The position numbers and the translations under genes were made by a program. A model generated the notes under the pieces. The model was not told the origin of the DNA and did no database searches. It saw only the letters and a list, made by a program, of their open reading frames with translations. 64,000 nucleotides of DNA, taken from NCBI GenBank assembly GCA_000335735.1, contig AMYY01000005.1, positions 57,632 to 121,631 on the forward strand. The letters are read 5' to 3'. Source of the stretch: an alpha proteobacterium L41A (lineage in GTDB: Bacteria > Pseudomonadota > Alphaproteobacteria > Caulobacterales > Caulobacteraceae). Shown piece after piece: positions 51,169 through 58,894 of the stretch (its first letter is position 1; each line of letters opens with the position of its first letter).

Positions 51169-51996
51169 ATGGCCAAGCTGGAAGTCGTCGCAGAAACCGA
51201 AATCGACAGCGTGTGGCGTCAGCTGCGCGCCTCGGCCGAGGCGGCGTCGCGCGAGGAGCCGCAACTGGGCTCGCAGATGAATGCGGTGATCCTGTCGCAC
51301 GACGACCTGGCCGGCGCGCTCAGCTTCCAGATCGCGCGCAAGCTGGCGGACGGGGAAATGAGCGCCATGTCGGTGCGCGAGGTCTGTCTGTCGGCGTTCA
51401 AGGCCGATCCGTCGATGGTCGAGGCGGCTGAGGCCGATCTGCAGGCTGTGGCCGAACGCGATCCGGCGATCCGCAACCTGTTGCAGCCCTTCCTGTATTT
51501 CAAAGGCTTCCAGGCCCTACAGGGCTGGCGCGTGGCGCACTGGCTGTGGGGACAGGGGCGCGAGACGCTGGCCTTCCACTTCCAGAGCCGGATTTCCGAA
51601 CTGTTCCAGCTGGACATCCATCCGGCCGCGCGGCTGGGCAAGGGGCTGTTTCTGGATCACGGCACGGGCATCGTGATCGGCGAGACGGCGGTGGTCGGCG
51701 ACGACGTGTCTATGCTGCACGGGGTGACCCTGGGCGGGACGGGCGCCGAGCGCGGCGATCGCCACCCCAAGATCGGCAAGGGCGTCCTGCTGGGCGCCGG
51801 GGCCAAGGTGCTGGGCAATATCCACGTCGGCGACTACGCCAAGGTGGCGTCCGGCTCGGTGGTGCTGAAGGCCGTGCCGTCGGGCTGCACCGTGGCGGGG
51901 GTGCCGGCCCGGCTGGTCAACTGCCCGACCAACGCCGAACCGGCCCGCACCATGGATCACACCCTGGCCGATGTGGTGTACGACTTCGTCATTTGA
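51169..51996 (+). CDS. cysE: Serine O-acetyltransferase
   Basis: Transfers acetyl from acetyl-CoA to L-serine, the first step of cysteine synthesis. The 275-residue product has an N-terminal helical SATase domain (residues 1-140) and a left-handed beta-helix of hexapeptide repeats: FLDHGTGIVIGETAVVGDDV, MLHGVTLGGTGAERGDRHP and LLGAGAKVLGNIHVG. ATG 51169 is used because AAGGAG lies 7 bases upstream; ATG 51145 would overlap the Nudix stop. It may feed cysteine biosynthesis alongside the transsulfuration pair upstream. Confidence 0.93.
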   Translation: MAKLEVVAETEIDSVWRQLRASAEAASREEPQLGSQMNAVILSHDDLAGALSFQIARKLADGEMSAMSVREVCLSAFKADPSMVEAAEADLQAVAERDPAIRNLLQPFLYFKGFQALQGWRVAHWLWGQGRETLAFHFQSRISELFQLDIHPAARLGKGLFLDHGTGIVIGETAVVGDDVSMLHGVTLGGTGAERGDRHPKIGKGVLLGAGAKVLGNIHVGDYAKVASGSVVLKAVPSGCTVAGVPARLVNCPTNAEPARTMDHTLADVVYDFVI

Positions 51997-52005
51997 CCCG
52001 ACGCC

Positions 52006-54081
52006 TCACAGAGCGATCCTGAGCGAGGCGCGGACGCTGCGCGGGGCGCCGGGGTAGATCCACAAGGCGCTGTAGGAGCTGGCGGCGTAACGCTCGTCGA
52101 ACAGGTTGTCGACCTCGACGCGGGCGGTGACCTGGGGCGTTAAGCCATAGTCCAGCGCCGCCTTGGCCTTCCAATAGGCAGGCAGTTCTGGCGCGCCGAG
52201 CGCCAGGCCGCCGGCCCGGTCGCCGACGTAGGCCGCGCCGGTCATGAACGACCAGGTCGTGCCGTGGATGGTCGGGAAGCGACCGATCACGAACAGCGAG
52301 CCGGAATGTTCGGGCACGTTCAGCACGGCGTCGGTGGCGAAGGCGCGGTCGTCGGCCTTCGCGTCGGTCCAGCCGTAGTTGGCGACCACCTGCCAAGCGT
52401 CGTCGATCTTCAAGGCGCCGTCCAGTTCGATCCCGCGCGTCGTCAGCTTGCCGACCGGGGCCAGGAAGTTGGGATCGACGGGATCGGTCGTCAGGATGTT
52501 CGACTTCTCGATGTCGAAGACGGTGGCGGCCAAATCTAGTCCGTCCCAGGCGCCGGCCAGGCCGATCTCATAGCCCTTGCCATCCTCGGGCGCGAAGCCG
52601 GAGCCGTCGCGGCCTGTGCCCGAGTTCAGCACGAAGGACTGACCATAGCTGGCGTGGGCGGTCAGGTTGTCGGTCAGGCGATAGCGGGCGGCAAAGCGGT
52701 ATTTCAGGGGCGTATCGCGGGCCTCGCCGACGGCGCCGGTGCGGTTGTTTCGGATGGTCTGGTCGTAGTCGTCGAACCGCAGCCCGGCCAGCAGGCTGAG
52801 GCGGTCGGTCACCTCCCACAAATCCTGGGCGTACAGGGTGACGACGTCGCGCGTTTCCAGATTGTCGGTGAAGGGCAGGGGCGTCGGCGGCGTGACCGCG
52901 CCATAGACGGGATTGAGGACATTGATCGGATAGGGATTGGCCGCAGTCGGATTGATGCGCAGCCACTTCTCGCCATAGGTCAGCTGATAGGCCTTCACCC
53001 CGAAACCGAGGTTGTGAACGCCCAGTCCCGTCTCGACCACACCGTTCAGTTCGAGCCGAGCCGACAGGTCCTCGACCGAGAAGTCGCGTCCGCGACGCTG
53101 ACGCCACAGCTGGTCGCCGACCAGGCGCGACTGATCGCTGGACAGGCCCTTCAGCGAGCCGCCGCGCCAGGCGACGCCGCCGTTCAGGCTCCAGTCGTCA
53201 TTGATCCGGTATTCGCCGGTGATCTGATGCCGTTCGTTGCGGAAGCGGGTCACGCCGTCGCCGGGCTCGCCGTAGTAGTTCGAGGGCGGCAGGAACAGGG
53301 CGTCGCCGTTGATCGCCGGCATCCCCCGGTCGAACAGGGTCGTGAAGGTGGTGAACTCGCCCACATAGGTCAGGCGCAGATCATCGTTGGGACGCCAGGT
53401 CAGGGACGGCGCCACGACGGTGCGGTCCAGGCCGACATAGTCGCGCCAGCCGTTTGAGGTCTCGCCCGCCACCACAAGCCGTCCGGCCAGGGTGTCGTTG
53501 ATCGGGCCGGTCAGGTCCAGTTCGCCGCGACGCAGGCCGAACGATCCCACCGTGGCGGTGAAAGCGGCGGCGGGCGCAAAACGCGGGGTCTTGGAGACGA
53601 TATTGATGCGTCCGGCCGGATCGATGTCGCCGAACAGGGCGCCGGACGGCCCCTTCAGCACCTCGATGCGCTCGGACGTCGCCGGGTCGCGGGGCGGGGC
53701 CATGCCGCGATTGGCCAGGAAGCCGTCGACATAATATTCCGCGCCGCCGTCGGGCGTACCCAGGAAGCCGCGAATGGCGAAATTGTCCATGACGCCGCCG
53801 CGATTGTTCTGCTGGCTGACGCCGCTGACCAGTTCCAGCGCATCGGCCAGGCGCGTCGCGCCCAAGGCCTTGATCAGATCGTTCTCGATGGAGCGGCTGG
53901 ACGGCGACATGGCCTCGGTGATCACTCCTGCGCCCAAGGTCAGGTCACGCGGCGCCGAACGGCGGCCCAGAACGACGATCTCGCCGACAGTCGCGGGTTC
54001 GGCCGCCGCGACAGCGACGGGGGCGGGGGCGTTGGCGGCGACAAGCAGGCACGCGCCGGCGCAGCTCAGAAGGAGGGACAA
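52006..54081 (-). CDS. TonB-dependent siderophore receptor
   Basis: A 691-residue outer-membrane receptor. A signal peptide precedes the plug domain: RLADALELVSGVSQQNN, FAIRGFLGTPDGGAEYYVDGF, ERIEVLKGPSGALFGDIDPAGRIN. A 22-strand barrel follows, ending in SVRASLRIAL. The plug and the RVEVDNLFDERYAAS C-terminus are characteristic of the FhuA/FoxA-type siderophore receptors. Substrate is not known. The start is TTG 54081 with CGGAG upstream. It is divergent from the acyltransferase-like gene over a 51-base gap. Confidence 0.9.
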   Translation of the reverse strand: MSLLLSCAGACLLVAANAPAPVAVAAAEPATVGEIVVLGRRSAPRDLTLGAGVITEAMSPSSRSIENDLIKALGATRLADALELVSGVSQQNNRGGVMDNFAIRGFLGTPDGGAEYYVDGFLANRGMAPPRDPATSERIEVLKGPSGALFGDIDPAGRINIVSKTPRFAPAAAFTATVGSFGLRRGELDLTGPINDTLAGRLVVAGETSNGWRDYVGLDRTVVAPSLTWRPNDDLRLTYVGEFTTFTTLFDRGMPAINGDALFLPPSNYYGEPGDGVTRFRNERHQITGEYRINDDWSLNGGVAWRGGSLKGLSSDQSRLVGDQLWRQRRGRDFSVEDLSARLELNGVVETGLGVHNLGFGVKAYQLTYGEKWLRINPTAANPYPINVLNPVYGAVTPPTPLPFTDNLETRDVVTLYAQDLWEVTDRLSLLAGLRFDDYDQTIRNNRTGAVGEARDTPLKYRFAARYRLTDNLTAHASYGQSFVLNSGTGRDGSGFAPEDGKGYEIGLAGAWDGLDLAATVFDIEKSNILTTDPVDPNFLAPVGKLTTRGIELDGALKIDDAWQVVANYGWTDAKADDRAFATDAVLNVPEHSGSLFVIGRFPTIHGTTWSFMTGAAYVGDRAGGLALGAPELPAYWKAKAALDYGLTPQVTARVEVDNLFDERYAASSYSALWIYPGAPRSVRASLRIAL

Positions 54082-54099
54082 GGCAGGCTCCGTTTGAAA

Positions 54100-54132
54100 T
54101 GTTATACTGTATCGGCTATCCGCTACCGCCTG
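54100..54132. promoter_or_regulatory. Short divergent promoter region
   Basis: Only about 50 bases separate two divergent starts. TTATACTGTATC contains the palindrome ATAC-T-GTAT, and TATACT would serve as a -10 for the + strand gene. Both promoters must overlap here, so shared control by one regulator is plausible. No Fur box is clear, although the receptor would be expected to be iron regulated. Confidence 0.3.
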
Positions 54133-55335
54133 ATGATGTCAACCGCTGCAACGCTTGTTCCCGCCTCCGCTTCTTCGACTTCCGCGCCAAGCCGTGCGGT
54201 CGGTCGGATCCGATCCATCGACGCCCTGCGCGGGCTGGTCATCCTGCTGATGCTGGTCGATCACGCGCGCGAGTCCTTCTTCATCCACGCCCAGGTCTCG
54301 GACCCCATGAACCTGGAGACGACCGAGCCGGCCCTGTTCTTCACGCGGCTGTCGGCGCATCTGTGTGCGCCCATCTTCCTGGCGCTGACGGGAGTGGGGG
54401 CCTGGCTTTACGGCAACAAGCAGGGCCAGGGCGCGCAAGGCGCCCGGTCGGCGGCTGACTTCCTGTGGAAGCGCGGCTTGTTTCTCGTCGTTCTGGAACT
54501 GACGGTCGTCGGTTTCGGCTGGAGCTTCTCTTTCACGCCGCAGATCATCTATCTGCAGGTCATCTGGGCCATCGGCCTGTCGATGATCGCGCTGGCGGCG
54601 CTGGTGCATCTGCCGCGTCCCGCCCTGATCGCCGTTGGCTTGGTCATCGTCCTGGGGCACAACCTGCTGGACCCGATCACCATCGCAGCCGGTCAGCCCG
54701 GTCATGTGTTCTGGGCTGTGATGCATGATCGCAGCATGCTCGACCTGCCTTGGGGGGGTCAGGTGCGGACCTCCTATCCGCTGTTGCCCTGGATCGGGGT
54801 GGCGGCGCTGGGATACGCCATCGGGCCGTGGTTTATGGGCGAGCAGAGGACGCGGTTGCGGCGGCTGGTGCTGACAGGCTTGGGCGCTCTAGCCCTGTTC
54901 GTCGTGCTGAGGGCGACCAATCTGTACGGTGATCCGACGCCCTGGAGCGTGCAGGCCACGCCGATCCAGACGGTTATGAGCGTGCTGAACCTGACCAAAT
55001 ATCCGCCGTCCGCCGACTTCCTGCTGCTGACGCTGGGGGTTGGGGCGCTGATCCTGACGGGGCTGGAGAAGGCGCCGGATCGGCTGATCGGCTTGCTGGC
55101 CGTGTTCGGCGCGGCGCCTCTGTTCTTCTACATCCTGCATATCTATGCGCTGCACCTGCTGAACCTGGCGGCGTTGGCCGTGTTCGGTCCGAATCAGGGG
55201 CACGGGTTCGCCGTGCCGGGAGTGGTTTGGCTGTGGGCGCTGGCGGCCCTCTTGGCCGTGCCTTGTTGGTTCGCCTGCCGGTGGTTCGGCGGGGTCAAGC
55301 GGCGCAGTTCGCAATGGTGGATGAAGTATCTCTGA
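54133..55335 (+). CDS. Predicted membrane acyltransferase, DUF1624/heparan-alpha-glucosaminide N-acetyltransferase type
   Basis: A 400-residue protein with about ten membrane segments. RSIDALRGLVILLMLVDHAR with the conserved Asp-Ala-Leu-Arg-Gly and Asp-His matches the DUF1624/YeiB-like family. Other parts (FLALTGVGAWLYG, FFYILHIYALHLLNL) follow the same pattern. It may transfer an acyl group across the membrane; substrate unknown. ATG 54133 (or 54136) starts at MMSTAATLV. Confidence 0.85.
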   Translation: MMSTAATLVPASASSTSAPSRAVGRIRSIDALRGLVILLMLVDHARESFFIHAQVSDPMNLETTEPALFFTRLSAHLCAPIFLALTGVGAWLYGNKQGQGAQGARSAADFLWKRGLFLVVLELTVVGFGWSFSFTPQIIYLQVIWAIGLSMIALAALVHLPRPALIAVGLVIVLGHNLLDPITIAAGQPGHVFWAVMHDRSMLDLPWGGQVRTSYPLLPWIGVAALGYAIGPWFMGEQRTRLRRLVLTGLGALALFVVLRATNLYGDPTPWSVQATPIQTVMSVLNLTKYPPSADFLLLTLGVGALILTGLEKAPDRLIGLLAVFGAAPLFFYILHIYALHLLNLAALAVFGPNQGHGFAVPGVVWLWALAALLAVPCWFACRWFGGVKRRSSQWWMKYL

Positions 55336-55419
55336 GGCGGGAAAATGCGCGGCGCCGGTTTCCCTGAACCGCCGATGTCTCTAGGGTCCCCCGCCAACGT
55401 CCAGACCATGAGGCCCCGA

Positions 55420-55629
55420 GTGAAAGACACCGACCTGAAGCGCATCGAGGCCCACCTCAAGCGCACCTTCAACACCGGCGGCATCATCGTGAAGGCCCGC
55501 CCCAAGCAGAATGACTCGGCCGAGGTCTATGTCGGCGACGAGTTCATCGGCATCGTCTTCGAGGACGAGGACGAAGAAGGCTCGTTCATGTTCGAAATGG
55601 CGATCCTGGCCGAAGACCTTCCGGCCTGA
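55420..55629 (+). CDS. DUF3126-family protein
   Basis: A 69-residue small acidic protein. RIEAHLKRTFNTGGIIVKAR and AEVYVGDEFIGIVFEDED match the DUF3126 family of alphaproteobacteria, of unknown function. GTG 55420 is used because GAGG lies 8 bases upstream and this gives the normal length; ATG 55408 adds MRPR. Confidence 0.82.
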   Translation: MKDTDLKRIEAHLKRTFNTGGIIVKARPKQNDSAEVYVGDEFIGIVFEDEDEEGSFMFEMAILAEDLPA

Positions 55630-55710
55630 AACGCCGACCGATCCAACCGCCCGGCGTGAATGCGCCGGGCGGTTTTCGTTTGCGCCGACCCGTTCAGCGA
55701 TACGGGTCGG

Positions 55711-55962
55711 TCAGCGCGTGGGGGCCGCGCGTTCGAGGCCATACAGCGCCTCGACGATGTCCTCGGCCGTCTGCTGGACCAGTTGCTGGGCGTCGTGGAC
55801 GCCGCGATTGTAGAAGGCGCCGCCGATCTCCTTCCCAATGAAGTCCAGCAGCATCTCGGCCGGAAGCTGGCCGAGTTCCTGATCCAATTCGCGGGCGAAA
55901 TAGTCGCGCAGCTTGGCGGTGATGGCCGCGCGGTCTTCCTTGGAGAATTCGATCGGCTTCAT
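55711..55962 (-). CDS. DUF2164-family protein
   Basis: An 83-residue protein. IEFSKEDRAAITAKLRDYFA, MLLDFIGKEIGGAFYNRGVHDA match the DUF2164 family, of unknown function. The ATG overlaps the ABC-F stop by four bases (ATGA), so it is made together with it. Confidence 0.88.
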   Translation of the reverse strand: MKPIEFSKEDRAAITAKLRDYFARELDQELGQLPAEMLLDFIGKEIGGAFYNRGVHDAQQLVQQTAEDIVEALYGLERAAPTR

Positions 55963-57866
55963 GCGACTTCGGCGAGGGCTTCTTCGGCCGCCACCCAGGC
56001 GGCTTCGGCGGCGGCGAGATCAGCCTCGGTCTTGGCGCGGGCGCGGGTCAGGCCTTCGAGGGCTTTGGGATTGCTGACCGAGGCGGTGGCCATGTCGTCG
56101 TCGATGCGGGCGATCTCGGCCGTCAGGCGGGTCATGGTCTCCTCCGCCTTCTTGACCGCATGTCGCAGGGTCGAGGGCGAGGGGCCGGATCGCTTCTTGT
56201 TGCCCCTATCGTTCGCGCCGCGGGCGCTCTCTGCTTGAGGGGCGCCTGAGTTCGCCTTGGCCTCTTCCTTCTTGATCTGGCTGGGCTTGGCGATGGCCTG
56301 TTTGGCGCGGTCCAGGACGAACCTAGCGTAGTCGTCCATATCGCCGTCGAACGGCTTGACCGTGCCGTCGGCGGCCAGCCACAGGCGATCCGCCACCATC
56401 TCCATCAGCGAGCGGTCGTGGGTGATCAGGATGACGGCGCCGTTGTAGTCGTTGAGCGCATCCAGCAGGGCGCGACGGCTGTCGATGTCCAGGTGGTTGG
56501 TCGGTTCGTCGAGGATCAGGACGTGGGGCGCGTCCATCGCCACCATGTTCAGCAGCAGGCGAGCGCGTTCGCCGCCCGACAGGCTGTCGACCGTGGTCTC
56601 CTGCTTCTCATAGCCCAGACCGAACTGGGCCAGCTTGGAGCGTCGGGCGCTTTCGGGCGCGTCCGGCATGGCGCGGCGGATGATCTCCAGCGGCGTGTCC
56701 GTCGGGTCCATGGCCTCGATCTGGTGCTGGTGGAACCAGCCGACGCGCATCTTCCTGTCGCGGTGAAGCTCGCCCTCGGACACGTTCAGAGCGCCGGCGA
56801 TCATCTTGGCGAAGGTCGACTTGCCCGCGCCGTTGACGCCCAGCAGGCCGATGCGGTCGTCCAAATCCATGCGCAGGTTCAGATTGCGCAGGATCGGCTT
56901 GCCCGGCTCATAGCCGACATTGGCCCGCTCCAGCCGGATCAACGGCGGCGCCAGCGGACGCGGCGGCGAGGGCAGGGTGAAGGGGGCGACCCGCTCCTCG
57001 ATCGTGGTGGCGACGGGCTGCATCTTCTCCAGCCGCTTCATGCGCGACTGGGCCTGGGCGGCCTTGGAGGCCTTGGCCTTGAAGCGATCGACGAAGGCCT
57101 GAAGGTGGGCGCGTTCGGCGTCCTGCTTGGCCTTAGCCGACAGCTGCAGCCGCGCCTTCTCGGCGCGAGCCTTTTCGAAGGCGTCGTAGTTGCCGGTGTA
57201 GAGGGTCAGGGTGTGGTTCGCGAGGTGCAGGATGTGGGTGCAGACCTCGTTCAACATCTCGCGGTCGTGGGAGATGATCAGGGCGGTGTGCGGGTACTTC
57301 TTCAGTCGCGCCTCGAGCCACAGGGCGCCTTCCAGATCGAGGTAGTTGGTCGGTTCGTCCAGCAGCAGCATGTCCGGTTCTGCGAACAGGGCGGCGGCCA
57401 GGGCGACGCGCATCCGCCAGCCGCCCGAGAACTCGGACATCGGCCGGGCCTGGTTTTCCTGGTCGAAGCCCAGGCCGACCAGGATTTCGGCGGCGCGCGC
57501 GGGCGCGGCGTCGGCGTCGATCTCGATCAGGCGCGACCAGATCTCGCCCATTTCTTCCGGTTCGGCGGTCTCGAGCCGGCCCAGCAGGGTGTGGCGTTCG
57601 ACGTCGGCCTCAAGAATGGTGTCGATGACGCTGACGGGGGTCGCCGGATGCTCTTGATCCACCGAGCCGATACGGGCGGTCTTGGGCAGGCTGATCTCGT
57701 CGCCGGCGGCGTGAAGTTCGCCCAGGATCAGCTTGAACAGGGTCGACTTGCCGATGCCGTTGCGGCCGACCAGACCGACCTTGGAACCGGGCGGCAGGCT
57801 GACGGAGGCGTCCACGAGAAACTTGCGGCCCCAGGCGTTGAAGGTCAGGTCGGTGATCTGGAGCAT
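55959..57866 (-). CDS. ABC-F family ATP-binding protein (Uup/YheS-type)
   Basis: A 635-residue cytoplasmic protein with two ATPase domains and no membrane segments. Domain 1 has Walker A GRNGIGKS, a signature SGGWRMRVALA and LLLDEPTNYLDLEG. Domain 2 has GVNGAGKS, SGGERARLLLN and LILDEPTNHLDIDS. An ABC-F linker rich in Lys/Arg lies between, and a C-terminal coiled coil (AVKKAEETMTRLTAEIARID) ends it. Such proteins act on ribosomes to relieve stalling or confer antibiotic protection; the class is not settled from sequence. Coupled to DUF2164. Confidence 0.94.
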   Translation of the reverse strand: MLQITDLTFNAWGRKFLVDASVSLPPGSKVGLVGRNGIGKSTLFKLILGELHAAGDEISLPKTARIGSVDQEHPATPVSVIDTILEADVERHTLLGRLETAEPEEMGEIWSRLIEIDADAAPARAAEILVGLGFDQENQARPMSEFSGGWRMRVALAAALFAEPDMLLLDEPTNYLDLEGALWLEARLKKYPHTALIISHDREMLNEVCTHILHLANHTLTLYTGNYDAFEKARAEKARLQLSAKAKQDAERAHLQAFVDRFKAKASKAAQAQSRMKRLEKMQPVATTIEERVAPFTLPSPPRPLAPPLIRLERANVGYEPGKPILRNLNLRMDLDDRIGLLGVNGAGKSTFAKMIAGALNVSEGELHRDRKMRVGWFHQHQIEAMDPTDTPLEIIRRAMPDAPESARRSKLAQFGLGYEKQETTVDSLSGGERARLLLNMVAMDAPHVLILDEPTNHLDIDSRRALLDALNDYNGAVILITHDRSLMEMVADRLWLAADGTVKPFDGDMDDYARFVLDRAKQAIAKPSQIKKEEAKANSGAPQAESARGANDRGNKKRSGPSPSTLRHAVKKAEETMTRLTAEIARIDDDMATASVSNPKALEGLTRARAKTEADLAAAEAAWVAAEEALAEVA

Positions 57867-58018
57867 TGCGGCGAAGGTTCTTCGGTTGGGCGGCGTCCCT
57901 CAATCGGCAGGTCGCCATGCGGCGTGCGTCAGGGATGCAAAAAAGGGACGGTTGGAAACGCGGGAGGTGGTCGCTATAAGCCCGCGACACTCAATCTCCC
58001 AACAAGAAGTCAATTCCC

Positions 58019-58438
58019 ATGACCGAACGTACCTTCTCGATCATCAAGCCCGACGCCACGCGCCGCAACCTGACCGGCGCGATTAACGCCGTGATCGAAG
58101 GCGCCGGCCTGCGCATCGTGGCCCAGCGCCGCGTCAAGCTGACGACCGAACAAGCCAAGAAATTCTACGAAGTGCACGCCGAGCGCCCGTTCTACGGCGA
58201 GCTGGTCGAGCAGATGACGGCTGAGCCGGTCGTCGTTCAGGTGCTGGAAGGCGACAACGCCGTCGCCGCCTATCGCGAAGTCATGGGCGCCACCAACCCG
58301 GAACAGGCCGCCGAAGGCACCATCCGCAAGCAGTTCGCTCTGTCGATCGGTGAAAACTCGGTCCACGGTTCGGACAGCCAGGACAACGCCAAGATCGAGA
58401 TCGCCCAGTTCTTCACCGACGACCAGATCGTCGGCTAA
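58019..58438 (+). CDS. ndk: Nucleoside diphosphate kinase
   Basis: Transfers the gamma phosphate between nucleoside triphosphates and diphosphates through a phospho-His. The 139-residue protein shows [23 protein letters not shown]-type [15 protein letters not shown], and the catalytic H116 in NSVHGSDS. Length is normal. The 3' end is followed by an inverted repeat and a terminator-like stem at 58528-58555. Confidence 0.96.
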   Translation: MTERTFSIIKPDATRRNLTGAINAVIEGAGLRIVAQRRVKLTTEQAKKFYEVHAERPFYGELVEQMTAEPVVVQVLEGDNAVAAYREVMGATNPEQAAEGTIRKQFALSIGENSVHGSDSQDNAKIEIAQFFTDDQIVG

Positions 58439-58453
58439 GCGCTCAAGTCGCGA

Positions 58454-58516
58454 GGGACCGCGTCCCGAGCGTAGCGCCGAAACAAAGCTATGCGAGTGCG
58501 AAGGCTCTCGCATAGC
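58454..58516. repeat. Inverted repeats downstream of ndk
   Basis: GGGAC-CGC-GTCCC (58454-58466) and a larger repeat GCTATGCGAG (58487-58496) with CTCGCATAGC (58507-58516), 10 bp perfect with a 10-base loop. The larger one has no T-run after it, so it is more like a mobile-repeat or processing hairpin. Confidence 0.7.
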
Positions 58517-58527
58517 GTAACTATATA

Positions 58528-58562
58528 GGCCCGCGCCCGGAACCGGACGCGGGCCTTGTCGT
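58528..58562 (+). terminator. Terminator-like stem after ndk
   Basis: GGCCCGCG (58528-58535) and CGCGGGCC (58548-58555) form an 8-bp stem, followed by TTGTCGTTT. The T-tract is interrupted, so termination would be moderate. Confidence 0.55.
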
Positions 58563-58601
58563 TTGGTGGTCATTATCTCGTTCGTCTCCCGGAGAAGACC
58601 C

Positions 58602-58802
58602 ATGAAGACCATGATCAAACTGGCCCCCGTCATCGGCGTCGTGGCCCTGCTGGCCGCCTGCGGCCAGACGATGGAACAACGCGCCGCTACGGGCGCCCTG
58701 GGCGGCGCCGTCGCCGGCCAGGTCATCGGCGGCAACACGGGTTCGACCGTGGCCGGCGCCGCCATCGGCGCCGTCGCCGGCGCGGCGACCAAGCCCCGCT
58801 AA
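58602..58802 (+). CDS. Small glycine-zipper lipoprotein
   Basis: A 66-residue protein with a lipoprotein signal: MKTMIKLAPVIGVVALLAACG, with lipobox LAAC (Cys at about residue 20). A glycine-zipper segment follows: ATGALGGAVAGQVIGGNTGS and GAAIGAVAGAA. This resembles small outer-membrane lipoproteins or entericidin-like proteins; function unknown. GGAGAAG precedes the ATG. A bidirectional terminator follows. Confidence 0.8.
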   Translation: MKTMIKLAPVIGVVALLAACGQTMEQRAATGALGGAVAGQVIGGNTGSTVAGAAIGAVAGAATKPR

Positions 58803-58841
58803 ATTCGTCTAGGTCTTTCGGGCATAAGCCCGGATGACAAA

Positions 58842-58873
58842 AAAGGCCCGGAGCGTTCGCTCCGGGCCTTTTC
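58842..58873. terminator. Bidirectional terminator between the lipoprotein and M13 genes
   Basis: AAAAGGCCCGGAGC (58842-58855), loop GTTC, GCTCCGGGCCTTTT (58860-58873). Confidence 0.93.
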
Positions 58874-58894
58874 CACGTCTGACGTCCGGCGCCC

